Shown: piece by piece, positions 10,787 through 21,469 of the stretch
How positions within the stretch are numbered: the first letter of the stretch is position 1
Layout: each line of letters starts with the position of its first letter
Assembly (NCBI GenBank): GCA_015680685.1
Contig: MNCI01007854.1
Location: forward strand, 397,989-461,988
Origin: Gnetum montanum
Lineage: Eukaryota; Streptophyta; Gnetopsida; Gnetales; Gnetaceae
Length of the DNA: 64,000 nucleotides
Direction of reading: 5' to 3'
Made by a program: the position numbers and the translations under genes
The notes under the pieces: generated by a model
Databases searched by the model: none
Told to the model about the DNA's origin: nothing
What the model saw: the letters and a program-made list of their open reading frames with translations, nothing else

Positions 10787-12806
10787 GCTTGTTATTAGAA
10801 GGGGGTGTATCCCCCATAACTAAACAGTTGAGCATGGCTAGGATTAATAAATGAAAGTTTGGGATCCTTGCATGTTGGAAATGTTGGGACTCGGTCATAC
10901 TTACCCCATTGGGGTTCACACACTTGATTAGAGTTGACATAGTGGGGCAAGTTATAAGATGTAGTTAATGGATGAGTGGTTGACCCACTATGGTACCCTT
11001 GACCATAAGATGATATGCAAGGATTGATCTGTCTCCCTCGGTGGCTATATTCATTGGGCCGTATGGTTGTTGGAGTATTGGTTGGTGGCCCAGAGAAAGT
11101 AACACGAGGCGTTTGATTCGAGGAGGGAGCTGCACCACAGTGTTGGACTTGTGCTTTGTTGGAAGGTGCAGTGGGCTCAGAATTGTGTTGTCCCTTCTTA
11201 TGGTCATGCCTAAAGAAGGGGCATCTTTGGTGTTGAGGAGATTCCCAATTGCTATTGTCAATAGCAACACAAGTACCATTCGTGGGTTGCTGCTATGGTG
11301 CAAACTCTCCTAAAATACTTGGTGGCGATGTAGAAGGAGGTGAAGGATGAGAATGTTGAAATTGAGGAGAAGTGTAAGGTATCCAAGGTGGTGGTCGTGT
11401 TGGAGAGGACATGGGTTGATAGTATTGAGGAGAATGATAATAATGTGGTGAGATAGAGGATGTTGACCCAGTTGGAGAAACAAGATGTTGGACTTGATAA
11501 CCACTTGGGTTCGGATGATATGAAGGGTGTAACCAGTTTGAGGGTGGCCTCCCCCATGACTGGGATTTTTGCCACTGTGATTGAACACAATATCTTTTCA
11601 TGAACTCTGGATGTAACACTCTTCCCCAATGCTCATGTAAATATGACAAGATTGGGCATTGACCCTTGGGGTGATCGTACAGGCAAATGTTGCATTGATA
11701 TGTATGATTGGCAGTTAAGCTCTTATTCTCTTCTACCCTTCTTTCTAATTTTCTAAGGGTATTTTTTCCTACTTCTTGGTTTTTCATGACTCTATATTGA
11801 ATAAGGTTGGTGTATTCTCCCCATTTTTTATGCATCCATTCCATCATCTTATTGAACTTTGCCTCAATTTCATCTAATGATTGTAGCTTTGACAAAGATG
11901 GTTCCACCTCCTTGGGGTGAGTTGATTTCTTTTCTTCATTATCATGGGCCCTTGTTGATTTAAGGTTTTGGTCCTATTGAGATTTGTCAACATTTTTCCA
12001 TCTAGTCATTTGTCCTTCTTCTTTTGCTACTTGCTTCATAAGCTCTTGGAGTTGATGGGTTTGTAGCTCATATAGTTGACCTCAAGCATACATCCTTAGG
12101 GTCTTCCTTGTTTCATTACGGAGCCCATCTATGATCTGGTACATTAGCCTCTCCTCAGAGAACTCATGGCCTGGGCAGTTGTTTAACAATGCACAATATC
12201 TTTCTAAGGCCATGTCCAAGAGTTCCTGTTATGCTTGTTTCCACTCTTGGATTTGTCTCCTCAAGGTTGACACTCTTGCATATGTTTGATATCTTTCATT
12301 GAAGAGTTCTACCATTGTTGGCCAACGTCTGACTGATTTTGGTTTTAATGACCTATACCATATTTTTGCTTGGCCAACGAGTGTCAAAGGAAAGAGCTTA
12401 AGTTTTTTCCATCTATTATCAATGTTGTTCCATGCATAGGCATCGTAGAAGGCTTGTAAATGTTGTTGTGGATCTAAATCATAGTCTCCTGAAAAATTAG
12501 GAAAGTTGTTTAAGTCAAGCTTGGGTAGACAACTTTCTTTACAATGCCTGTGGGATATTCGAATAGCCTCTTGTATTTCTGTTAGGCTTGTAGTGGCCAG
12601 TAGGGGTTCATCGTCACTAGGTATGTTATGCATTCGTGAGTTGGGACGATGTTATCTTCATTTATGTTTATAGGAAACCCCTATATTATATTGGGTACAT
12701 TAGATTGGGTACTCCAAACTTCATCTTCATCATTGTATAGTTCATTGGTTCTCCAATGAATTGCCTTACTAATTGTTGCGTTATTGTAGTCTTGTGAGAG
12801 AGACAT
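10787..12806 (-). pseudogene. M1 gag
   Basis: The start MSLSQDYNNATISKAIHWR at 12806 parallels MSSSSYES in A1. Next comes the capsid-like region (12633-12229), with LDLNNFPNFSGDYDLDPQQH, KIWYRSLKP and FNERYQTYARVSTLRRQI as in other plant gag proteins. Then a coiled-coil-like stretch and the knuckle CNICLYDHPKGQC near 11676, and a Pro/Tyr/Gln-rich C-terminal part. The knuckle spacing is CX2CX3HX4C, one residue shorter than the usual retroviral form. The tail near 10810 is the SHGGYPPF-type end, frameshifted. The 204-residue open segment (11907-11293) is the best-kept part of any gag here. Confidence 0.75.
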
Positions 12807-12922
12807 GGTGTGTGAATTTGTGTGTGACTTTATTGAAATTAATTTCTTTTCTAAAAGATGTATCATGAATACTTTGTTACAACGATCTTATATGATATAA
12901 CTAATCTAGATAACTAGCACTG

Positions 12923-12940
12923 TCACTAGCAATGACACCA
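12923..12940 (-). other. Primer-binding site of M1 (tRNA-Asp)
   Basis: Minus-strand TGGTGTCATTGCTAGTGA against TGGCGCCGTTGCCGGGGA. Five differences are C/T or G/A transitions and one is a transversion. Confidence 0.75.
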
Positions 12941-12941
12941 A

Positions 12942-13831
12942 TGATGAGTGGCAAGGTACCCATACACTCAACCATACGAATATGAATTTTTCACGCATGA
13001 TTCAGTTGAACTCTGCAGACGGGCTAGTTGTGGTATCTAGATAGTTACTCATTGATCGCAGTTCGCTGTCTTCCCACTTGTACTAGTATATGCTTTGTCA
13101 CATATGGTTTAGTCCAAAGTGAGTTGTATAATGTGTTCCTAAACTAATGCTACTCCTGGAGGCGATGAAAAATAATCTTGAATTAAGCTAGGAGGAAAGG
13201 AAAGAGAGAGTTAACTAATAGGAGATAGGGAGAGAGAATCTAAGCTAGCCTAAGTGCCATGAGCATTTGTTCCTTAATCATCCATACACATCTTGGACCT
13301 CGTGCATGACTACTACTGGGATTACCAAGCGCAGATCCTAGGTACGCTACTGGGTTACCAAGTAGTCACACTTAAATGCTTGTGATTAAGTCATACTCAT
13401 TTTGCGTTTAAGGAGTTCAATGTGAAGAGATATTAACTACAAAAGTAATAAATAATAATAACAATTAAATAATTAAACTAAGTGAATGCTGCAATGGTGA
13501 AGTAATCTCAATCTTTATTTCTGGTCATGTGCATGTCCAAGTACGTCACACTCAAATAAAGGATGCTATACAATTACAATCATCACACTGCAAGCATGCA
13601 CTATGAGAAAAGAGTTGAGAGGAAAAAATGACAAAAAGAATCTACTCTAACTCTAAACTGACTTAATAAAAACTAACTCTTCCCATGTGCCTACATGTGT
13701 ATTTATAGGCCCACACAGGAACCACGATATCGTATATCTGATATCATTGTTGGGTGCGATATCGCGTACCTGATATTGTGTACTCGATATCGTGGGTCTG
13801 ATCTCGCAACCAGATGAATCACGATTCATCA
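12942..13831 (-). repeat. M1 5' LTR (890 bp, GATATC-type U3)
   Basis: On the minus strand it starts TGATGAATCGTGATTCATC and ends CTCATCA. The U3 (13730-13831) contains five or six GATATC or GATATT palindromic units spaced by GTAC or GTATA sequence. A TATA box lies at 13700-13707. U5 shares the GTCCAAG, CTAGTTAC and GTATGGTTGAG blocks. Confidence 0.85.
13700..13707 (-). promoter_or_regulatory. TATA box of M1 LTR
   Basis: TATAAATA on the minus strand, just downstream of the palindromic U3 array. Confidence 0.6.
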
Positions 13832-16169
13832 TTGATGACACTCAAAGACTACATTCACCCAAGGAAGATAATCTTAGAGGAGACGATGCAGGTCCTAAGC
13901 TAGGGGAGGCCTCAAGACCTAAGACCTCCTCAAAACCAAGAAACGATAAATCAAGGGACCCTGAAGAATATCATAGAAGCCATGGTAATTCTTCTAGTTC
14001 TTCATCTTCCTATCCCCCTTCAACATCTAGTTTTGACAAAGATGAATGTAGGCATAGAGATAGAGCTCCATTAAAGGGTTGAACTAAAAACCAAAATCAA
14101 ACCCATAGGAAAAGTTAAAGAAGTTACCATGAACATAGAAATTTTCCTCATAATCTGTTTGATGATGATGAACCCTTGCTAGCCACTAAGGGCCTAATGC
14201 ATATCATAAAGGTCATTAAGATATCTTGCAAGCATAGTAAAAAGAGTCATTTACATAAGCTTGGCATGAATAATCTTCCTAAATTTGCAAGAGGTTATGA
14301 TTTAGATTTGCAACATCATTTACAAGTCTTCCACGATGCCTGTGATTTCTACAACATTGAAAGTGGATGGCAAAAGCTTTAATCTCTTTCCTAGGATACT
14401 AATTGATAAAGCCAGAGTGTGGCATAGATCATTGAGATCAAATTCAATTCGATGATGGTCCATAATGCTGGAGCTATTCAACAAGAAATACCAAACCTAT
14501 GCAACAGTGTCCAATTTGAGGAAATAGATCCAAGAGTGGGAACAAGAATAACATGAACCCTTAGACATGACCTTAGATAGATATTATTCCCTGTTGAATA
14601 GATGTCTAGGCCATGGTTTCTTCAAGAAAAGGTAACTTTTCGACATCATAGATGGACTTCATAATGAAACAAGAGAAACCCTTGGGATGTATGCCCCACG
14701 ACAATTATATGATCTCCAAGCCCATCAGATCAAAGGGCTAATAGAGCATGTGGCAAAAGAAGAAGGAGAAATATGCAAATGGGAGAATGTCGCAAAATAT
14801 CAATGGAACCCAACTCTTCAACCCAAAGAGGTCTAGATCTTTGGTAAGGAGAATGAAACCATTCTCAATAAGGTGATCTCGCAACAAACCTTATCGATAC
14901 AGAAATCTATGGATGAACTAGAAGCAAAGTTTAATAGGATGTCCAAATGGATGTGTGAAAATGTTACAACTCTTACTAAGACAGTCGAGGAGAGGCTCAT
15001 GCAAAACAATCCAGGCAGTCACACTAAACAAAGGACACAGAACCAAGAAACAACTAAGAACACTTTTTAGCAAAAGGGAAACATGGCTAAAGAAAGTGAG
15101 GCTACAGACTCAACCATAGATGAAGATAATGGATGCGACATTTTCATATATGATCATCTAAAGGGCCATTGCCTAGTCTTGTTACATCTTCGGGAGTATT
15201 GGGTAGGTGCCTTAAATCCAAAGTTTGTGCAAAAGCACATGCTTGGGAGATTTCCTCTCCCACAAGGTGATTATAGATAGTCACATAATCGATCATACCA
15301 TAGTCAACATCCTCAACATAGTCATCAATGACAATGGCAACAACCACAGTCGTGAGGAAGGCCACCACCAAATCAACCCTATCCTTCCTACCTTGCCGAA
15401 ACTGCACAAATACTATGTTCAACATCCTATTTCTCTAACTAGTTTTACATCCTCTACTTTTAATGGTCACTATCACTCTTCTGAATACCATCAATTGATG
15501 ACATCCCCTGAAGGATCACCACCTTACACCTCTTACCATCCATCCTACCCTTGATATTCTCATAATCCATCTCATTATATGCCATCTCCAAGGACACAGG
15601 GAGATTTCACACCACAATATTAACAAATGAATGCCAATTGTGTTGCACATGTGTATAGACATGTCAACACTAGTGGGTCTCAACTGCAATGTAGGAAACA
15701 CCCCTTTTGGAGGAAAGGCCGTAAGCCAAAGCAAACCACGCATGGACCCACCACATCATCCAAGCCAACATAATGCCAATCTAGTGCACCACCTTCCTTT
15801 TCACCATCACCATCATTTAAGCCTACACAAGGGCCACCATCCATTGTTACTCCAAGCCTAAATCTGAACAATGAATCTAATAGTATGGGGAGAAAAATAA
15901 ATTCATGCATATCATATCATGATCAAGGGTGTAATCATGGGCTAGCCATCCATAATGTTAACACACCTCATACCCTAACCCACTATACATTTAACCATCA
16001 AGTGTGTGACCAACAATTTTTCTACCCAACCACCACACCACAAACAGACACCTAGTGGCTAGGGTATGGACAGTTCCCAACGTTTCATACATGCATGGAT
16101 CCTAATTATCCACTTATTAATCCTTGTCATGATCAAATGTTTAGTCATGGGGGTTACCCCCCATTCTAG
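13832..16169 (+). pseudogene. P1 gag, main part
   Basis: Resumes with DTQRLHS, a Ser-rich stretch, then FDDDEPLLATKG and the capsid-like region (LGMNNLPKFARGYDLDLQHH, about 14257-14322; LELFNKKYQTYATVSNLR, about 14470-14520). A coiled-coil-like stretch (14870-15070) follows. The knuckle near 15133 reads CDIFIYDHLKGHC, so the second Cys is lost. A Pro/Gln/Tyr-rich part and the tail ending SHGGYPPF-stop (TAG at 16167) complete it. The sequence is closest to E2 gag (CDICIYDHPKGHC, HLHEYWVGALNPKFVQKHM). About ten stops and several frameshifts are present. Confidence 0.75.
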
Positions 16170-18194
16170 TCTTCAGGATTCTTAAGTGTTTTTCATCTTC
16201 TTGTTTTACAACTTTTTGTTTTGCACATTCTTTATTTTACATCTTCTTGTTTTCATGTTATTAATTTTTTCTAATTTTTTTACACCATCATTAGTACATT
16301 TACTATTTCTTGAATATTTTACGCCTTCTTTTATATTTTCTTTTATTTTGGTGTGATTTTCTAACTTTTTATTAATAAGTGCCTGGTACAGTGGTAATGC
16401 GTTGATTGATGGTGGTATGTACTATTTCTATTATTTGATTGTTGGTGTCTGGTTTCTGGCTTTGAATTTTTTCATGGATAATTAGGACATGGTTTCTTTT
16501 TCATGCAACAGGTAGTGAGTCGACAACATCCACCCATCCACAAACTCTATAGTTTTCCTTGTTTCGGAAATGTGTAGTCTCTTTTTCATTAATAAAACTC
16601 TAATAAATTTGTGAGTTTGGTAGTTTCTAGAATTGGGAAGGATTCAAAGGTTTGAATAAGGTGTGGCTTCAAGTGGATTTAGTATTCTTTGTGCCTTTCT
16701 ATTTACCTAGGTGCATGTGTGTTTTCATGGATTTCTTACCATTCCAATGAATAAAAGGAAGTTGAATCAGTTCTTGCATGGTGTCGTTCTCATTAAAAAG
16801 AAAAGATTGAGAAAAAAGAAAAAAATATGAGAATTCAAAGCACATCCCTTGGACAAAATAAATGCATACGTCCTCGCATGGTGTGGTTCTTATAAAAAAA
16901 ATGATGAGGATTCAAAGCACACCCCTTGGACAAAAATAAGTGCACGTATCTTTACATGGTGTGGTTTCCATTTCAAAAAAAAAGAAAAAACAATGAGAAT
17001 TCAAAGCACACCCTTTAGACAAAATAAATAGGCTACAAGCACTAGATATGGGACTAGTCCCCTCTAAATAAGGTCCTTCCTCACTTCCTACTTCTCTTTT
17101 CTTCTCTAATAAGGAATGGTGGTTGTTCTGTGGGAGCACTCTTGTGTCTCAAGGGATGGATTGGTCTTAGAATGTCAATGTGAAGTCACTAAATGTGGTT
17201 GGTTTTGGTCTGGACTAAGGATGGATCCTATTAAGTCATTTAACCACAAAATCCACAAGGGACTTCATGTGACCTTAATTAGGAACTCCATTCCACACTC
17301 TCTCATCCATCTATGCTTTCCATGTCTTACCTCACTGCTGGTTTCATGTTCTTAATTCGATTTCTTGGTTTGATGTGTTGGGATTCTTAGTTAGTTTCTT
17401 CCAAGATTTTATGCTTAACCTTCCATAACCATTAATCATCCATGAAGTCCACGGACTCCTTGGTTTGAAGTTATGAAAGGGCATAAAAGGCCTGTGCCTA
17501 CTTTGGGAAGGACCCACTTGCATATCTTTTGGTTGGATTAGTTAAGTTCTTTACCCTTATACACTCTTACAATCAAATCCTTTTATTTACCCCATCAATA
17601 ACATCCAATTGTGCACATCTTCACAACATTTTTCAATGAACTTTTCTTTTTATTGTTGGGAATTCTTACACCCTCTTCAAATATTTTCTTATGTCAAAAT
17701 TTTTCAACTTTAATGAACCTCTTATCTATTTTATCCTATTTTTCAAAAGGAATCAGTCTACCACAATCACAACCTAGCTAAGTGTAACCACTGAAGAGAC
17801 AAGGTATTTAATAGCTATGTGTTACACATGACATACTAATTCACAATTTTGTTGTGATTGCAGTGGGAAGCATGGATTGGAAGTAGGACTATCTTCACCA
17901 AGGATGATGCAGTAGCACCTTGTGATGAGGACCATTCATGATCATTGGATCTTCTATCTCTCTCTCTTCAGCTGCCAAGAGGTGTTGGATATCAATTTTT
18001 TTCTAGGGCGTTCACTTCTCTTATCATGAACACCCAATTTTGTAAAGCTTTTAATTCCATACACTTGGGCACTCAGAGTCTGTTTGTTTCATTTGAGTCA
18101 ATTGTTTGTTAGTCAATAATCCCATACCTACCCAATATATTTTTGTAAGGAACTTATTCCTTCTCTTCTACACTCAAGGACAAGTTTTCATTCA
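16170..18194 (+). other. P1 noncoding block and ORF2-less 3' region
   Basis: The same noncoding block as in P0 (GGTGTGGCTTCAAGTGGATT near 16660, CTACTTTGGGAAGGACCCAC near 17499). It ends in TTGTGATTGCAG at about 17852-17863, the acceptor-like motif. No ORF2 follows; there are only about 330 bp before the polypurine tract, homologous to the same short segment of A1 (AGTCAATAATCCCATACC at about 18111). Confidence 0.6.
16776..17030 (+). repeat. Local tandem repeat in P1 noncoding block
   Basis: Three to four imperfect copies, each with GCATGGTGTGGTTCT, an A-rich spacer, then AATTCAAAGCACACCCCTTG and GACAAAATAA. The unit is roughly 70-85 bp and the A-rich spacer varies. A1 has a single copy at about 31200-31290, so P1 carries an expansion. 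Confidence 0.7.
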
Positions 18195-18206
18195 ATCATG
18201 GGGGTA
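18195..18206 (+). other. Polypurine tract of P1
   Basis: AATCATGGGGGTA-type sequence abutting the TGATGA of the 3' LTR, preceded by the conserved ACTCAAGGACAAGTTTTCATT block. Confidence 0.75.
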
Positions 18207-18344
18207 TGATGAAACACATTTTGTAGTCACTGCGACGTCCAGTATTTGATATCAAGGTTGCAACATCAGGTGCATGATGTCGGTATGATGACACACATTT
18301 TGCAGTCATCGTGACGTCGAGTATGTAACATCAGGGTCTTGATG

Positions 18345-18352
18345 TGACGTCA
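18345..18352 (+). promoter_or_regulatory. TGACGTCA palindrome in U3
   Basis: A perfect 8-bp bZIP/TGA-factor type site 33 bp upstream of the TATA box, within a run of related GACGTC/GACATC units. Function is inferred from the motif only. Confidence 0.4.
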
Positions 18353-18384
18353 AGTATCTGACATCAGGGGGTTATACACTGGCC

Positions 18385-18392
18385 TATAAATA
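18385..18392 (+). promoter_or_regulatory. TATA box of P1 3' LTR
   Basis: TATAAATA in GGCCTATAAATATAG, at the same position relative to U3 repeats as in other family LTRs. Confidence 0.6.
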
Positions 18393-19097
18393 TAGCGCCT
18401 CGGCTCTTGATTTGAATTAGTTTTTGAATCAGTTTTTACAGTTTCTAGTCAAAGTAGCGAAACTCTTGCAGTTTATTTTCTTCAAAGTTAGAATATTTTC
18501 TGAGTGCTTGCAAAAGGAGTCTAGTGTGTATGGTTCTTTATTCAAACATTGATGTACCTAAGTGCAGCAGTGTGGCGGGAATAAAAACAAACTCTTTTGA
18601 TAATCCTTGTAGCATTGAGAATAGATTAATGTTTCCTTTAATGCACTTTACTTTAATGCATTTCAATTAAGTAATTAATTTCCAGTTGTTAATGAACATG
18701 AGCACGAACACTTCGAGCATACATATAGTGCTTAGTAACCTAGTAATGCTTAATTTTTGGTAGCTCAGTAGCATTATATGTGTTTAGGAAAGTGAGATGG
18801 CTACATGTTTAGGCTAGTTAGACAATAGAGTAATTAGATATCGAATTCCTCTACCTTTCATTTTTATTGTTGGTGATTAATCTTATAAAATATAAAATAC
18901 TAAAAATCATATGCCTCACTCTGGACTAAACCACATGTGATAAAGCTACCACTAGTCCAAGTGGGAAGACAGTGAACTATGATCAAGGCATAGCGATCTA
19001 GATGCCACAACTAGTCCCATCCATGGAATTTGACTGGATCATGCATGAACGCTTGTGATTCATATGGTTGGGTGTAGGGGTACCTCATCGCTCATCA

Positions 19098-21469
19098 ACC
19101 ATTCATAATCATTCCCAAGCACTTCCACTTTGTTTTTGGAAATTTCAAGAAAACTAACAAAAAAATCCAAAAAATTTTGTAAGTGTTGCTGATGCTAATG
19201 TTGATCCCAACATCAACATTAATGTCACTATTGAAAACACCATCACTAGGATCTCTGAACCTTACCAAATCTACATTCTGACATGCGCCTTTGGTCCTTA
19301 TGTCCTAGGTGGCTCATCAATAATGATTTTGGTACTCCAAGCTTCAGAAAAGAGCACTTTTTAACCATTTTCTTAACACTTCATAAATCAACATTTTTAG
19401 TCTAAGGATGAACAATTGACAAGTTTAGGACTTGCTCCATCACCTTCAAAGGCATTTCAAACCTATGCAAACTTTTAGGTTATGACATTAGGAATAAGAG
19501 AAATGATATGTAATTATAGAAGACATCCAAACTATGGTTGATGTAGAAAATGATGTCAAACATCAAAAGTAAAATTGATGCTGGATGTTGAACAAAAAAT
19601 TGACATTGTATGTTGAAGACAAAGTGCTAAAGAAGTTGAAGTTAGAAACACTGCAGGAGACGATGCTAGACATTGAAACTAAAGACTGAAAATATCATGC
19701 ACAACAATGTTGCAATTGATGTGAGATGTCATCATTGATGAATGTTGAAGATTAGAAATAACATGGTTGATGATGAAAAATCTCAATCTAGATTGCTAAA
19801 GATGGCTTTGAGTTGAAAATCCATAAAATAAACCAAAAAGTCTAATTTATGTAGAAAGAAACAAAAGTGGACATAACATTACTTCCTCTTGATGGATGTA
19901 ATTGAAAAGCTAAAGGAGAATCCATCAAGAAAAGATACAAGTTGCAAGGTACCTATAAGAGGATTTTAAAAAAGCGAGAAAAATAGGAGAAATTTTGGGA
20001 TATACGGTGGAGTGTTATGCCACAAAATTGGGGTGTGGGTAGACCCCAGAAAGCACAAATAAAAATGTTAGTGAAACACTCTTTAATTCACTTAATTCTC
20101 TTAATCACACCCTTACCAGAGTAAAGTAGAACCACTCATTTGGCCTTACCAATTTAGAGCATGAAAAGATAAATAAATAAATAAACATAGGAAGATGGCT
20201 AGAATTGAAAATAGAAAGCAATAAAATAAGGGAAAAACATGTTAGGCACATCGCTAATATACCAATGATTGGATGTTGTGTTGCAAAGTAGGACATGGCT
20301 AGATCCCTAAAATCCACCTCTTTCTTACCTCACTCATATAAATATTCACACTCCTTACATTACTCTACACTCAACACTTCCTCACAGCATCAAGGAAAAG
20401 ATACTTCTTTGGCCTCACTAATGTTAAATATAAAAAGGAATGGAAATAGATGAGGAGAGAGGATGAGAGGAGAAGAGAGAAATATAGTACATGAGAGTAA
20501 AAATTGTAGTATATAAAAACAAAAAGTAAAAAGAAATGGAAAAAAATAAAATATCACCCATACACTTGTCATGAGGATAGCGCTATGCCATAGAAGTGGG
20601 GCGAAGCTAAATCCTACACACTGTATCATTGAAAAGATGTCATATATACTATCAAAGTAACCCCTCCTTGTCTCACTCAATAATACACTTAGTCAAACTC
20701 TTACATAAAGTAATGAAATATTAAGTCACTTAAAAACCTCATTAATTGTGCTAAGCACAAAGAGTAGAATGGGATAGATAGCATGGGGAAATATGAAGAA
20801 AATATGTTAAGAAATAATAGAACATGAGATAGAAAGGGAGAAAAGTAAGCAAAATAGTGCAAAATAAAATATGGTTTAGAGTAAACCTGTTATCCCAATG
20901 TAACACATATCTCATCATAGTATTAAAGAGGTGACCATTGAGAGAACACACATTCAATCTCAAACAATTAGTAGGTTGGATGCTATAAATTAGCTACATT
21001 TAGTAGCGCTTTAGAAAGCTTCTACTAATAGTGTCTAAAAACTAATGTTCTTCTAAATCAAATAGAATACAGACACTATTTTGTAGAGATTGAACCACCA
21101 AAAAAGGATCCTACAAATTGAAGGAGTACTTTGGGTCTCTAGAGTTTGGAAAATGATGAAGGACTAGAATGCCTTCATGAATATCTCTAATTTTGACATG
21201 TTTAGAGTGACAACGTTGGATGTCTACTTGATATCCATGTAGATGATGAAGAGCAGCTTACCATTATTCTTCTAGAAGATCCAACTCAATACATTACATG
21301 CCATTATTATCTTAATCTAAATATCAATCATGGAGAGTAACATGAAAAGATGAAATATGGAATTAAAATAGTAAGATTACCATAGAATCATAAGTTAGAA
21401 AATGCAGAGTATGACTAGTAGCTGTATGAAATGTGGTATAGTAGACCAAAAGAGGTAGAAAGAAACAAT
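19098..21469. other. Unassigned tract between P1 and T1
   Basis: No gene recognised. About 19150-19330 has a short run that could be old coding sequence but matches nothing I know. About 19560-19760 repeats GATGTTGAA-like words. From about 19990 to 20960 there is a diverged tandem array (separate entry). Short minus-strand ORFs here are Phe/Leu-rich translations of A-rich repeat DNA and are not credible. Confidence 0.5.
19990..20960. repeat. Diverged tandem array, unit about 260-310 bp
   Basis: Three strongly diverged units. Each has a GTTATGCCACAAAA..GGGG..TAGACCC-type block (near 20012, 20275 and 20583), a CACTCTTTAATTCAC/CTCACTCAATAA block, a TTTGGCCT(C/T)AC block and an AGCAC/AAG..GGAAA A-rich block. 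By-eye alignment is approximate. Confidence 0.4.

Larger units (their letters stand above)
6887..13831 (-). mobile_element. M1: gag + ORF2 class element, 3' LTR missing
   Basis: On the minus strand: 5' LTR (13831-12942), primer site, gag, noncoding block, ORF2. The element stops abruptly inside the ORF2 coiled coil at 6887. The last 900 bp of the body, the polypurine tract and the 3' LTR are absent. It sits inside the gag of P1 with TTGAT on both sides. Confidence 0.75.
5968..19097 (+). mobile_element. P1: gag-only Ty3-type element, interrupted by M1
   Basis: Reconstructed from two parts. Left: 5' LTR fragment, primer site and gag N-terminus (5968-6886). Right: rest of gag, noncoding block, polypurine tract and 3' LTR (13832-19097). 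The gag parts join at the point where the E2 gag is continuous. No pol and no full ORF2 are present. The two LTRs belong to different subtypes (R-U5 unlike; U3 GATATC versus GACGTC), so the element is mosaic or assembled by recombination. The 5' end of its first LTR is displaced by P0. Confidence 0.6.
18207..19097 (+). repeat. P1 3' LTR (891 bp, GACGTC-type U3)
   Basis: Starts TGATGAAACACATTTTG and ends CTCATCA. The first about 79 bp are tandemly duplicated (TATGATGA at 18205 and again near 18284), copying the very LTR start. U3 holds GACGTC, GATGTC and GACATC units, including a perfect TGACGTCA at 18345-18352. TATA box at 18385. R-U5 resembles P2 rather than the P1 5' LTR fragment. Confidence 0.8.

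Noticed and set aside
20105-20963. Hydrophobic minus-strand ORFs as small membrane proteins
   Set aside because: They are translations of A-rich plus-strand repeat sequence; Phe/Leu/Tyr richness follows from base composition and they fall in the diverged tandem array.
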